A stretch of DNA of 64,000 nucleotides from Actinotalea sp. Marseille-Q4924 (lineage in GTDB: Bacteria > Actinomycetota > Actinomycetes > Actinomycetales > Cellulomonadaceae): positions 62,001-126,000 of the forward strand of contig NZ_CAKAKB010000006.1 of the NCBI RefSeq assembly GCF_916618755.1, read 5' to 3'. Positions 17,640-27,004 of the stretch are shown in pieces. The position numbers and the translations under genes were made by a program. Positions within the stretch are counted from its first letter, which is position 1. Every line of letters begins with the position of its first letter. The notes under the pieces were generated by a model. It did not search any database, had not been told where the DNA came from, and saw nothing but the letters and a program-made list of their open reading frames with translations.

Positions 17640-19760
17640 TCAGGCCCCGGGCTGCTCCTGCTGCATCGCAGCGGTGATCGGCAGCGGCCGCACCCGCGCC
17701 CACACGACCTTGCCGGTCCCGGCCGGGCGCCATCCCCAGTCGGCGAGCCGCTCGACGATCCGCATGCCGTACCCGCCGACGCGACCCACGTGCCCGTCGG
17801 TCGTCACCGGCGGCGTGGGGTTGGCGTCCTCGACCTCGATCCGCAGGCCGTCCCCCGTGTCGTACAGCCGCAGCTCGAGGTGGCCCCACCCGTGCAGCAC
17901 GGCGTTCGCGACGAGCTCCGACACCACGAGCTCCGCGCTCGACGCCCCGGGGATGCCCCAGGCCGCACACGTCCGCAGCACCGCCTGGCGGGCGCGGCCG
18001 ATCGACGACGGCTGGCTCGGCAGGGACCACCGCCGACGACGCAGCGCACCTCCCCCGTCCTGCCCGTCGGCCGCCGGGTCCGGCACGCGCACGACGACGA
18101 CGGCGACGTCGTCCTCGGGCTTGTCCGCGAGGCGCGAGAGCAGGTCCTCGCCGACGCCCGCGGCGTCCTGGCGGCCGAACAGCGCCGCGGCGTCGACCAG
18201 CGCCTCGAGGCCGTCGCGCATGCGGCGGTCGCGCCGCTCGATGAGCCCGTCCGTGTAGAGCACGAGGACGTCTCCGGGCCGCAGGTGGATCGACCCGGCG
18301 GTCCGCTCCCCCGTGCCGAACCCGATCATCGGCCCACCGGCGTCGTCCAGCCGCATGACCTCGCCGTCACGTGAGACCAGGGGCGGGAGGTGCCCGGCCC
18401 TCGAGTACCCCGCCGTCCACCCGCCGCCCTCGTCGTCGCGCCGGAGGGTCACGAGCACGAGGCTGGCGGCCCGGGGCACCTGCATGCCGGCCACGAGCTG
18501 GTCGACCTTGCGCAGGACCTCTGCGGGCTCGGGCATCCCGAACACGTAGGACCGGACGACCGAGCGCAGCTGCCCCATCGCGGCTGCCGCCTCGACGTCG
18601 TGGCCGACGACGTCGCCCACGACGAGCGCCACGTGCTGCGCGTCCGGCTCGAGCACGTCGAACCAGTCGCCTCCGACCTGGGCGTGCGCGGAGCTGGGTG
18701 CGTAGTAGGTCCAGACGTCCAGGTCCCTGACCTCGGCCTGCTGGGGCAGCATGGCCCGCTGCAGCGTCTCGGCGAGGCGGTGCTCCTGCGCGTAGAGCCT
18801 GACGTTGTCCGTGACCGTGCCGATGCGCCGGGCGACGAGCGGCAGGACGAGCTGCTCGTGCTCGTCGAGGTCCGCCAGACCCCGGCCGCCCAGCGGCACC
18901 GTGACCTGGACGCCGAGCGTCCGCCGCCGACCGGGGATCGCGTGGACCACGGCGACCGCCCGGTCCCGGCGCCCCAGGCGCTCGCGCACCTGGTCGACCA
19001 GCCATGCGGTCGTCTCCCCTGCGGCATCGGCGTCGAGGCGCACCTCGACCGGCCCCTCGACCGCGCCGTCCAGCAGCTGCTGGACGACGTCGGCCGCACC
19101 GCCCGCGTCGTCGTCGGGGCGGCGGTCGCGGTGCCGCCGCGTGGACCTGCCCTCGGGGACGGTCGCGGCGATGCCGTCGACGGCGCGCAACCCGCCCTCG
19201 TCGAGGAAGTACGCCGCGAGCTCGACGACGTCGTGCTCCAGGAGCCGCGCGACCTCGCGCAGCAGGTGCGGGTCGTCGACGTCGCCGAGCAGCCGCGACA
19301 CGTGCGCCACCACGGCGAGGCCGCGGCGGGCGCGGCGCTCCTCCTGCACCGAGCGCTCCAGCCCCCCGGCGTGCTCGACCCGCTCCGTCACGTCGACCTG
19401 GATGCCCACCCAGTGACGCACGACGCCGTCGTCGTCCGCGACCGGCGACAGGGAGACCTGGTTCCAGAACGGCGTGCCGTCCTTGCGGTAGTTGAGGATC
19501 GTCTCGGTCGCCGTGCGGCCCGCGGCGACGGCCGCCGCCATCCGGCGACCCACGGCCGGGTCGGTGTCCGGGCCGTGCAGGACGCTGGGTCGCCGACCGA
19601 CGATCTCCTCGAGGGTCCAGCCGGTCGTGCGGGTGAAGGCGTCGTTGACCCACACGACGGGGCTGCCCGGTCCGGCGCTCGTGAGCACGAAGGAGACGTC
19701 CGTGGCGCGCAGCGCGCGGTCACGGACTTCGGCCAGGTCGTCCGGCAGTGGATTGACCAT
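17640..19760 (-). CDS. PAS(LOV-like)-GAF-SpoIIE phosphatase-HATPase fusion
   Basis: The product has 706 residues. A PAS domain (about 15-125) is strikingly LOV-like: VNDAFTRTTGW, GPDTDP, LNYRKDGTPFWN and WVGIQVDVTER. The adduct-forming Cys of GxNCRFLQ is replaced by Pro58 (GRRPSVLHGP). A GAF-like region follows (about 150-310), then a PP2C/SpoIIE phosphatase (about 330-545) with GGDWFDV, VGDVVGHD, YTDGLIE and DDVAVVVVR. A C-terminal HATPase of the RsbW type (about 575-695) has the N-box ELVANAVLH and GGYGMRIVERL. It is thus kinase and phosphatase in one chain for the flanking STAS proteins. The start is ambiguous between ATG 19760 and GTG 19763. Confidence 0.9.
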   Translation of the reverse strand: MVNPLPDDLAEVRDRALRATDVSFVLTSAGPGSPVVWVNDAFTRTTGWTLEEIVGRRPSVLHGPDTDPAVGRRMAAAVAAGRTATETILNYRKDGTPFWNQVSLSPVADDDGVVRHWVGIQVDVTERVEHAGGLERSVQEERRARRGLAVVAHVSRLLGDVDDPHLLREVARLLEHDVVELAAYFLDEGGLRAVDGIAATVPEGRSTRRHRDRRPDDDAGGAADVVQQLLDGAVEGPVEVRLDADAAGETTAWLVDQVRERLGRRDRAVAVVHAIPGRRRTLGVQVTVPLGGRGLADLDEHEQLVLPLVARRIGTVTDNVRLYAQEHRLAETLQRAMLPQQAEVRDLDVWTYYAPSSAHAQVGGDWFDVLEPDAQHVALVVGDVVGHDVEAAAAMGQLRSVVRSYVFGMPEPAEVLRKVDQLVAGMQVPRAASLVLVTLRRDDEGGGWTAGYSRAGHLPPLVSRDGEVMRLDDAGGPMIGFGTGERTAGSIHLRPGDVLVLYTDGLIERRDRRMRDGLEALVDAAALFGRQDAAGVGEDLLSRLADKPEDDVAVVVVRVPDPAADGQDGGGALRRRRWSLPSQPSSIGRARQAVLRTCAAWGIPGASSAELVVSELVANAVLHGWGHLELRLYDTGDGLRIEVEDANPTPPVTTDGHVGRVGGYGMRIVERLADWGWRPAGTGKVVWARVRPLPITAAMQQEQPGA

Positions 19761-19863
19761 CACCCTCTACGATCGTCTAGCGTTCGACTGGACGCCACCT
19801 GCGACGACGGGTCGCGGTGAGCCGTGGCCCGACTCGTGACGGCCGCAAGACGAGGGGAGCGCC

Positions 19864-20352
19864 GTGCAGGAAGGTAGCGGTCAGTCGCCGGACGAGCGCG
19901 TCGACGCCCCCGAGCTCGTGGACAGCACGCGTCCGGGTCCCGTCGCGGAGTCCCAGCCGGGCTCGGTCCAGGTCATCGTCCAGGGCGGACGCACGCGGAT
20001 CGTCCTGTCGGGCGAGATCGACGCCGACCTCGGGCCGGACCTGCAGGAGGCGACGACGGACGCCGAGTCGACGGGTCTGCCGATCGACATCGACACCGAG
20101 CACGTGACGTTCATGGACTCGTCCGGCATCGCGTTCCTCGCCCGGATCGCGACCCGGACGGGCAGCCGGACGCGGGTCATCCGCCCGCCCGAGACGGTGC
20201 GGTTCCTCCTGGAGGTCACGCGCATCGGCGAGCTCCTCGAGGTCGTCACCGACGCGACCCCCGACGACGACGGGCCCGATCACGGCCTGCCCACCATCGG
20301 CCCCGCCGGCCGCGGTGGACGGCTCGCGCCCACGCCCGACGACGTCGCCTGA
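19864..20352 (+). CDS. Second STAS-domain protein
   Basis: The product has 162 residues. A variable N-terminal 30 residues precede a STAS domain with VTFMDSSGIAFLARI, so the phosphoacceptor is one of the two Ser in MDSSG. The C-terminal 40 residues are Asp/Pro/Gly-rich and probably disordered. The start is a GTG with GAGGGGAG four bases upstream. It is divergent from the PAS-SpoIIE-HATPase gene (103-bp gap), so the module has two STAS substrates on either side of one regulator. Confidence 0.83.
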   Translation: MQEGSGQSPDERVDAPELVDSTRPGPVAESQPGSVQVIVQGGRTRIVLSGEIDADLGPDLQEATTDAESTGLPIDIDTEHVTFMDSSGIAFLARIATRTGSRTRVIRPPETVRFLLEVTRIGELLEVVTDATPDDDGPDHGLPTIGPAGRGGRLAPTPDDVA

Positions 20353-20368
20353 GCGCGACCCTCTCCGG

Positions 20369-20403
20369 ACCGGCACAGCGCGACGTACCGGCACAGCGCG
20401 ACG
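20369..20403. repeat. Two 17-bp direct repeats next to the terminator
   Basis: The 17-mer ACCGGCACAGCGCGACG occurs at 20369-20385 and at 20387-20403, one base apart. The second copy runs into the terminator stem. Their role is unknown; they may be a simple duplication. Confidence 0.85.
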
Positions 20404-20434
20404 CCGCCGCACCCCGTGGGGTGCGGCGGCGTCG
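20399..20434. terminator. Bidirectional terminator: 36-bp perfect palindrome
   Basis: A 17-bp perfect stem spans 20399-20415 and 20418-20434 around a two-base centre (GT). It sits between the convergent STAS and fba genes, so it can terminate from either side. The stem is almost all G:C and has no long T-tract, as is usual in high-GC actinobacteria. Confidence 0.85.
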
Positions 20435-20464
20435 TCGTGCTGCGGGACGTCAGCCCGTCGGACG

Positions 20465-21487
<1,023 letters not shown>

Positions 21488-21628
21488 GAAGACTCCTGCT
21501 CGATGAGGGGTGGGTTTTCCACGCCCATCCTGGCACGACCGCACCTGGGCACGCCGGGACCTCTCTCCCGTGGACGCGCCCGCACGACGTGCTCGCCCGG
21601 CACCTCGTCCGGATCCGTGGTGCGCCGC

Positions 21629-22945
21629 TCAGAGCTCCAGGAGGAGCGCCTCCCCCTGGCCGCCGCCGCCGCAGAGCCCCACGGCGGCACGGCCGCCCCC
21701 GCGGGCGTGGAGTGCGTGCGCGGCGTGCACGAGGAGCCTGGCCCCGGACGCGCCGATCGGGTGGCCGAGGGCGATGCCACCGCCGTCGGTGTTCACGGCC
21801 GACACGGGCACGCCCAGGTCCGCCGCCGACTGCGCCACGACCGCCCCGAACGCCTCGTTGATCTCGATGACGTCGAGATCGCCCACGTCCCAGCCCTGCC
21901 GCTCGAGCGCCGTCCGGATCGCCGCCGACGGCTGCGAGTGCAGCGCGGTGTCCGGCCCGGCCACCTGGCCCGCGGCCCGCACGGTCGCCAGCACCGTCCA
22001 CCCGGACTCCTCCGCGCGCCGGCGGGTCGTGACGACGAGCGCCGCGGCACCGTCGGAGATCGGCGAGGAGTTGCCGGCGGTGATCTGGCCGTCGGGGACG
22101 AAGGCGGGCCGCAGCCTCGCGAGCGTCTCCACCGTCGTCTCCGGCCGGATGCCCTCGTCGCGGTCGACGACCGTGTCGCCCTTGCGTCCCGGCACCGTCA
22201 CGGGCACGACGAAGGCCTTGAAGCGTCCCTCCTCCCACGCCGCGGCCGCACGCTGGTGCGACAGCGCCGCGACCTCGTCCTGCTGCTCGCGCGTGAGGCC
22301 GTACCGCTCCTGCGTCGTGCGGTCGGTGCACGTGCCCATCGACTCGCCCTCGTAGGCGTCGGTCAGACCGTCGTGGGCCATGTGGTCGAGCATCTGGATC
22401 GCGCCGTAGGCGGTCCCGGTGCGCGACCCGGGCAGCAGGTGGGGCGCGAGGGACATCGACTCCATGCCCCCCGCCACGACCACCTCGGCCTCGCCGGAGC
22501 GCAGCAGCCGGGCCGCGTCGATGACCGCGGTGAGCCCGGACAGGCAGACCTTGTTCACCGTGGTGGTGTGCGCGCGCATGCCGATGCCCGCCGCGAGCGA
22601 CGCCTGGCGGGCCGGGTTCTGACCGGCGCCGGCCTGGAGCACCTGCCCCAGGATCACCGCGTCGACCGCCTCGGCGGGCACGCCGGACTGCTCCAGCGCC
22701 CCGCGGATGGCGGTCGCGGCGAGCTGCGTGGCCGGGACCGTGGACAGGGCCCCGCGCAGCCGCCCCTGCGGCGTCCGCACCGCGCCGACGACGACGACGT
22801 CGTCCGGGCCGGCCGCCGACGTGGGCGTCCAGTGGGGTGTCGCCGCCTCCTCGACGTCGACCAGGGGGATCGAGCCGGTGGGCGGCGCGCCCTCGGGGAC
22901 GCCGCCCTCGTCGCGGCGGCCCTCGGGGCCGGTGGAGCTGCTCAT
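21629..22945 (-). CDS. Acetyl-CoA C-acetyltransferase (thiolase), last gene of the catabolic operon
   Basis: The product has 438 residues. Thiolase motifs: nucleophile Cys in [46 protein letters not shown] and [14 protein letters not shown]. The first 50 residues are a Gly/Glu/Pro-rich extension before [13 protein letters not shown]; the ATG at 22945 is supported by its 4-bp overlap with the CoA-transferase stop. In this operon it would split acetoacetyl-CoA into two acetyl-CoA. Closely related thiolases can work in either direction. Confidence 0.92.
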   Translation of the reverse strand: MSSSTGPEGRRDEGGVPEGAPPTGSIPLVDVEEAATPHWTPTSAAGPDDVVVVGAVRTPQGRLRGALSTVPATQLAATAIRGALEQSGVPAEAVDAVILGQVLQAGAGQNPARQASLAAGIGMRAHTTTVNKVCLSGLTAVIDAARLLRSGEAEVVVAGGMESMSLAPHLLPGSRTGTAYGAIQMLDHMAHDGLTDAYEGESMGTCTDRTTQERYGLTREQQDEVAALSHQRAAAAWEEGRFKAFVVPVTVPGRKGDTVVDRDEGIRPETTVETLARLRPAFVPDGQITAGNSSPISDGAAALVVTTRRRAEESGWTVLATVRAAGQVAGPDTALHSQPSAAIRTALERQGWDVGDLDVIEINEAFGAVVAQSAADLGVPVSAVNTDGGGIALGHPIGASGARLLVHAAHALHARGGGRAAVGLCGGGGQGEALLLEL

Positions 22946-23604
22946 GCCGTCACCTCCACGGTCTCGACCGATCCCTCGACCCGGACCGGCGCACCGGTCC
23001 GCTCCACGACCTCGTCCGGCGTCACCCCCGGGGCCGTCTCGACGAGCGTCAGCCCGTCCGGCCCGACGTCCAGCACCGCGATGTCCGTGATGATCCGGTC
23101 GACGACGCCCCGACCGGTCAGCGGCAGCGCGCACTCGCGCACGACCTTCGGCGACCCGTCCTTCGCGTTGTGGGTCATGAGCACGACGACGCGCCGCGCG
23201 CCGTGGACGAGGTCCATGGCGCCGCCGGGGCCCTTGACCATCGCCCCCGGGATCATCCAGTTGGCGAGGTCGCCGTGCTCGGACACCTCCATGCCGCCCA
23301 GCACGGCGACGTCGATCTTGCCGCCGCGGATCATCCCGAAGCTCAGGGCGGAGTCGAAGAACGCCGCACCAGGCAGGACCGTGACGGTCTCCTTGCCGGC
23401 GTTGATGAGGTCCGGGTCGACCTCGTCCTCGGTCGGGTACGGCCCGACGCCGAGGATGCCGTTCTCGGACTGGAGCATCACGTGCCTGCCCTCGGGCAGG
23501 TAGTTCGGCACGAGCGTCGGCAGGCCGATGCCGAGGTTGACGTACGCGCCGTCGGGCAGCTCGAGCGCCGCCCGCGCCGCCATCTCCTCCCTGGTCAGCG
23601 CCAT
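22942..23604 (-). CDS. scoB: 3-oxoacid CoA-transferase, subunit B
   Basis: The product has 220 residues. The catalytic Glu lies in the conserved [10 protein letters not shown] segment. [47 protein letters not shown] and ERTGAPVRV are hallmark B-subunit sequences. With subunit A it moves CoA from succinyl-CoA to acetoacetate (or another 3-oxoacid). The ATG at 23604 is one base after the subunit A stop, and its own stop overlaps the thiolase start. PcaJ (3-oxoadipate) is a possible alternative, but the neighbouring 3-hydroxybutyrate dehydrogenase favours acetoacetate. Confidence 0.92.
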   Translation of the reverse strand: MALTREEMAARAALELPDGAYVNLGIGLPTLVPNYLPEGRHVMLQSENGILGVGPYPTEDEVDPDLINAGKETVTVLPGAAFFDSALSFGMIRGGKIDVAVLGGMEVSEHGDLANWMIPGAMVKGPGGAMDLVHGARRVVVLMTHNAKDGSPKVVRECALPLTGRGVVDRIITDIAVLDVGPDGLTLVETAPGVTPDEVVERTGAPVRVEGSVETVEVTA

Positions 23605-23605
23605 G

Positions 23606-24400
23606 TCAGGCCCCCTCTCCGCCGGGCGCGCCCGCGCGCACCGTCCGTCGCTCGATGCGCTTCTCGATGTCGCTGCCGACCTCGACCACCCGGTGCACGA
23701 AGACCCCGGGCAGGTGGACCTCGTCCGGGTCGAGCGCGCCCGGCTCCACCAGCTGCTCGACCTGGGCGATGCAGAGGCGCCCTGCCATCGCGGCCAGGGG
23801 CGAGAAGTTCCGGGCCGAGCGGTGGAAGACGAGGTTGCCGTAGCGGTCACCCACCTCGGCGTGGACGAGGGAGACGTCCGTCGTGACCGCCTCCTCGAGC
23901 ACGAACTCCCGCTCCTCGCCGTCGACGACGAACGTGCGCACCTCCTTGGGCGCGGAGGCGAGCGCGACGCCGCCGTCGGCGTCGTAGCGCTGCGGCAGGC
24001 CACCCTCCGCGACCTGGGTCCCCACGCCCGTCTGCGTGAAGAACGCCGCGATCCCGGACCCCCCGGCGCGCAGCTTCTCGGCGAGCGTGCCCTGCGGGGT
24101 CAGCTCGACCTCGAGCTCTCCGGCGAGGTAGCGGCGCGCGAACTCCTTGTTCTCCCCCACGTACGACGCGGTGATCCTCCGGATGCGGTCGGCGGCGAGC
24201 AGGACGCCCAGCCCCCAGTCGTCCACGCCGCAGTTGTTCGAGACGACGTGCAGGTCGCGCGTGCCCTGCTCCAGCAGCGCCGTGATGAGCGCCACGGGGT
24301 TGCCGCAGAGCCCGAAGCCGCCGACGGCGACGCTCGCTCCGTCCGGCACGTCCGCGACCGCGACCGCGGCGCTCGGGACGACCTTGTCCAACCGGGTCAC
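23606..24400 (-). CDS. scoA: 3-oxoacid CoA-transferase, subunit A
   Basis: The product has 264 residues. [23 protein letters not shown] is the CoA-binding N-terminus, and [58 protein letters not shown] are near-signature for the A subunit. The GTG at 24400 has GGAGG seven bases upstream and overlaps the stop of the hydrolase gene (GTGA). It functions as a dimer with subunit B in ketone-body use. Confidence 0.92.
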   Translation of the reverse strand: MTRLDKVVPSAAVAVADVPDGASVAVGGFGLCGNPVALITALLEQGTRDLHVVSNNCGVDDWGLGVLLAADRIRRITASYVGENKEFARRYLAGELEVELTPQGTLAEKLRAGGSGIAAFFTQTGVGTQVAEGGLPQRYDADGGVALASAPKEVRTFVVDGEEREFVLEEAVTTDVSLVHAEVGDRYGNLVFHRSARNFSPLAAMAGRLCIAQVEQLVEPGALDPDEVHLPGVFVHRVVEVGSDIEKRIERRTVRAGAPGGEGA

Positions 24401-25467
24401 CGGTCCACCTCCGACGTCAGGTCGACGGTGTGCGGGGTCTCCGGCTCCGTCGACGGGTGACGCACCACCGAGCGACGCTGCTCGGGGTGCTGCTGGGCAT
24501 TCTCGTCGTCCCGGCGGCCGGAAGCGAACCGGCCGCCGTCGTCCACCGCCCCGCCGCCCGGGCGGCGCACGTGGTCGGCGACCGCGGCGGCACCGTGCGG
24601 TGCCATGACGACCGTGTAGTGGTTGACGCCCGGGACGTCGTGCACCTCGAGCCGCGGGAGCCGCTCCGACCACCCGGCGACGTGCCCCGGCGCGTAGAGC
24701 GGCTCGGCACCGAGCAGCCCCGCGGGCGCCCGCAGGAACGTCGTCGGCACGGCCAGCGCCTCGAGCGCGGGCAGGAGCGAGACCCCCGTGAAGAGCTCCG
24801 CCTGGTCCTCGCTCAGCGCCTCGATCCGCGCGGCGGGGCGCAGGCCGCCCGGCACGGGATCGACGTCGTGGTCGAAGTAGGCGCCGAGCCGTTCGGTCCA
24901 GTCGGCGGTGAACGCGGGGTGCGCCCGCCAGAACGCCCGGTACGCCTCGTGGTCCGCGAACGTCATCGACAGCCGCTGCGCGGCCGGTCCGAGGACCGCG
25001 GCCATCGCCGCGTCGAGGTCCACGCCCGCCGGCAGGGCCAGCGGGAGGCCGCCGTCGACGAGCACCAGCCGCTCCACGAGCACCGGATGACGGTGGGCCA
25101 GCACCACGGACACGAAGCCGCCCATCGAGTGGCCGACGACGACCGCGCGGCGGACCCCGAGGGCGGCCGCGAGCGCGGCGACGTCGTCGGCGTGCCGGGG
25201 CATGCCGTACGGGCCGGGCAGGACGTTGCTGCGCCCGCGGCCCCGCAGGTCCGGCGCGACGACGCGGACGCCCGGCAGCCGGGCGGCCAGCTCGCAGAAG
25301 GCCAGGTGGTGGGCCGTGACGCCGTGGATCGCGAGCACGGTGCCGACGGCCCCGGCCCCGGTGGGCCCCAGCGGCTCCCACACGCCGGCGTGGAGGAGCC
25401 CGCCGTCGACGGGCACGTCGACGGATCGGTAGACGTGCGTGGTGGTGGCGGTGAGGTCCGCGGTCAT
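24397..25467 (-). CDS. Alpha/beta-fold hydrolase
   Basis: The product has 356 residues. The oxyanion region is AIHGVTAHH, the nucleophile elbow GHSMGGFVS (Ser), and the catalytic His is probably in VPGVNHYTVV. DLRGRGRS is the usual strand-4 segment. There is no signal peptide, so it acts inside the cell. The last 50 residues (from about 308) form a charged, low-complexity tail that such hydrolases normally lack. Embedded between bdhA and scoA, it may hydrolyse a hydroxyacyl ester, dimer or lactone imported by the transporter; this is inference. The start at 25467 overlaps the bdhA stop. Confidence 0.83.
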   Translation of the reverse strand: MTADLTATTTHVYRSVDVPVDGGLLHAGVWEPLGPTGAGAVGTVLAIHGVTAHHLAFCELAARLPGVRVVAPDLRGRGRSNVLPGPYGMPRHADDVAALAAALGVRRAVVVGHSMGGFVSVVLAHRHPVLVERLVLVDGGLPLALPAGVDLDAAMAAVLGPAAQRLSMTFADHEAYRAFWRAHPAFTADWTERLGAYFDHDVDPVPGGLRPAARIEALSEDQAELFTGVSLLPALEALAVPTTFLRAPAGLLGAEPLYAPGHVAGWSERLPRLEVHDVPGVNHYTVVMAPHGAAAVADHVRRPGGGAVDDGGRFASGRRDDENAQQHPEQRRSVVRHPSTEPETPHTVDLTSEVDR

Positions 25468-26231
25468 CGGGCCGACCACCCGCCGTCGAGCGTGTACGAG
25501 GCGCCGGTGGCCATCGCCCCGGCCGGCCCCACGAGCCACAGCACCAGCGAGGCGACCTCCTCCGGCTCGACCATGCGCTTGACGGCCTGCTCCGTGAGCA
25601 GGACCTTCTCCAGCACCTCCTCCTCGGTGATGCCGTGCACGCGCGCCTGGTCGGCGAGCTGGTGCTGCACGAGCGCGGTCCGCACGTAGGCGGGGTTGAC
25701 GCAGGTGCTGGTCACGCCGTGCGCAGCACCCTCCAGCGCCGTGACCTTGCTCAGGCCCTCCAGCCCGTGCTTGGCCGCCACGTACGCGGACTTGTACGCG
25801 GACGCCACGAGGCCGTGCACCGAGGAGATGTTGACGACGCGCCCCCACCCGCGGGCGTACATGTGCGGCAGGGCGGCCCGGACCAGGAGGAACGGCGCCT
25901 CCAGCATGATGCGCTGGATGCGCCGGAAGTCCTCCGGGTCGAAGTCCTCGATCGGGCTGACCTTCTGCAGGCCCGCGTTGTTGACGAGGACGTCGACCTC
26001 CAGGCGCAGGTCGTCGAGCGCACGCGTGTCGTCGAGGTCCACGACCCAGGCCTCGCCCCCGACCTCGCGCGCGACGACCCCCGCCGCCTCGGCGTCCCGG
26101 TCCGCGACGACGACGTCGGCGCCGGCTGCGGCCAGGGCGCGCACGCACGCGGCGCCGATGCCCGCTCCCCCGCCCGTGACGAGCGCGCGCCGGCCCGCGA
26201 GGTCGCGACCGCCCGGCGGCGTGGTCGTCAT
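25464..26231 (-). CDS. bdhA: 3-hydroxybutyrate dehydrogenase (SDR)
   Basis: The product has 255 residues. The cofactor loop is VTGGGAGIGAACV, NNAGLQKVSPIEDF is characteristic of D-3-hydroxybutyrate dehydrogenases, and the catalytic set is SSVHGLV with SAYVAAKHG (Ser, Tyr, Lys). NPAYVRTALVQHQLADQA also matches that family. It would oxidise (R)-3-hydroxybutyrate to acetoacetate with NAD+. Start and stop both overlap their neighbours by 4 bp (TetR and hydrolase). The assignment relies on family motifs and on the adjoining CoA-transferase and thiolase. Confidence 0.88.
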   Translation of the reverse strand: MTTTPPGGRDLAGRRALVTGGGAGIGAACVRALAAAGADVVVADRDAEAAGVVAREVGGEAWVVDLDDTRALDDLRLEVDVLVNNAGLQKVSPIEDFDPEDFRRIQRIMLEAPFLLVRAALPHMYARGWGRVVNISSVHGLVASAYKSAYVAAKHGLEGLSKVTALEGAAHGVTSTCVNPAYVRTALVQHQLADQARVHGITEEEVLEKVLLTEQAVKRMVEPEEVASLVLWLVGPAGAMATGASYTLDGGWSAR

Positions 26232-27004
26232 GACTGCTCCTCCTGGGTGGCGGGAACGGGGGTGGTGTCGCCCGGACCGGTGGATTCGGGCGCGAGGGCC
26301 CGCTCGATGAGACGCATGGTCGCCTCGAAGATCAGCGGCGGGACGCCGTCGGGCCGGTCGTCGGCGCCGTCCCGGTTCGGCTCGGCCGGGTCCGCGTCGC
26401 CCCACAGCGCCCAGCGCATCCCGACGATCTCCCCGATGCCCATGAGCGCCCAGGCGAGGACCTCGGGGTCGATGGGGGCCAGCTCGCCGCGGGCCTGGGC
26501 GGCCCGCAGGCCGTCGACGTAGCCCTCGGCGATCCGTTCGTAGTGCCAGCGCAGCATCTGCGGCGCGACGAACTCCGCCTGCCGCACGATCCGGTACAGC
26601 GCCGGGTTCTGCGCCGCGAACCGGAAGAAGGCCCGGAAGCCCGCACGCTCCGCGGCGATGCGGTCCGACTCGGCGCTCGACGCCTCGAACATCGCGTGGC
26701 GGACCTGGGAGTTCAGGTCCCGCACGACCTCCTCGAACACCTCCTGCTTGGAGGAGAAGTAGAGGTAGAACGTGCCCTGCCCGACCTCGGCCGCCTCGGT
26801 GATCTTGACGATGGACGCGTCGTGGTAGCCGTGGTCGGCGAAGACCTGCGCGGCCACCCGCAGGAGGCGGGCACGGGTGCGCGTGCCCTTCGTCGTCCGC
26901 GGCGCGGCGGCGCGTGAGCCGGTCGCGGCGGCCCCGTCCGGGTGCCGGTCCGGGTCCGGGTCCGGGGGAGCCCCGGTAGGGCGGTTCGTGTCCGGTGCGG
27001 TCAT
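26228..27004 (-). CDS. TetR-family regulator of the hydroxyacid operon
   Basis: The product has 258 residues. The helix-turn-helix spans about residues 42-88: TRARLLRVAAQVFADHGYHDASI, then EVGQGTFYLYFSSKQEVFEEV. Residues 1-40 are a Pro/Asp-rich tail. The C-terminal ligand domain is helical and ends in a disordered segment. It lies inside the operon, overlapping the acyl-CoA ligase stop and the bdhA start by 4 bp each. It is the obvious candidate to bind the inverted repeat within the promoter at 33572-33600. The inducer might be an acyl-CoA or hydroxy acid. Confidence 0.88.
   Translation of the reverse strand: MTAPDTNRPTGAPPDPDPDRHPDGAAATGSRAAAPRTTKGTRTRARLLRVAAQVFADHGYHDASIVKITEAAEVGQGTFYLYFSSKQEVFEEVVRDLNSQVRHAMFEASSAESDRIAAERAGFRAFFRFAAQNPALYRIVRQAEFVAPQMLRWHYERIAEGYVDGLRAAQARGELAPIDPEVLAWALMGIGEIVGMRWALWGDADPAEPNRDGADDRPDGVPPLIFEATMRLIERALAPESTGPGDTTPVPATQEEQS

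Noticed and set aside
22942-24400. CoA-transferase as 3-oxoadipate CoA-transferase (PcaIJ)
   Set aside because: No other protocatechuate genes are present, whereas 3-hydroxybutyrate dehydrogenase and thiolase are in the same operon. Not fully excluded.
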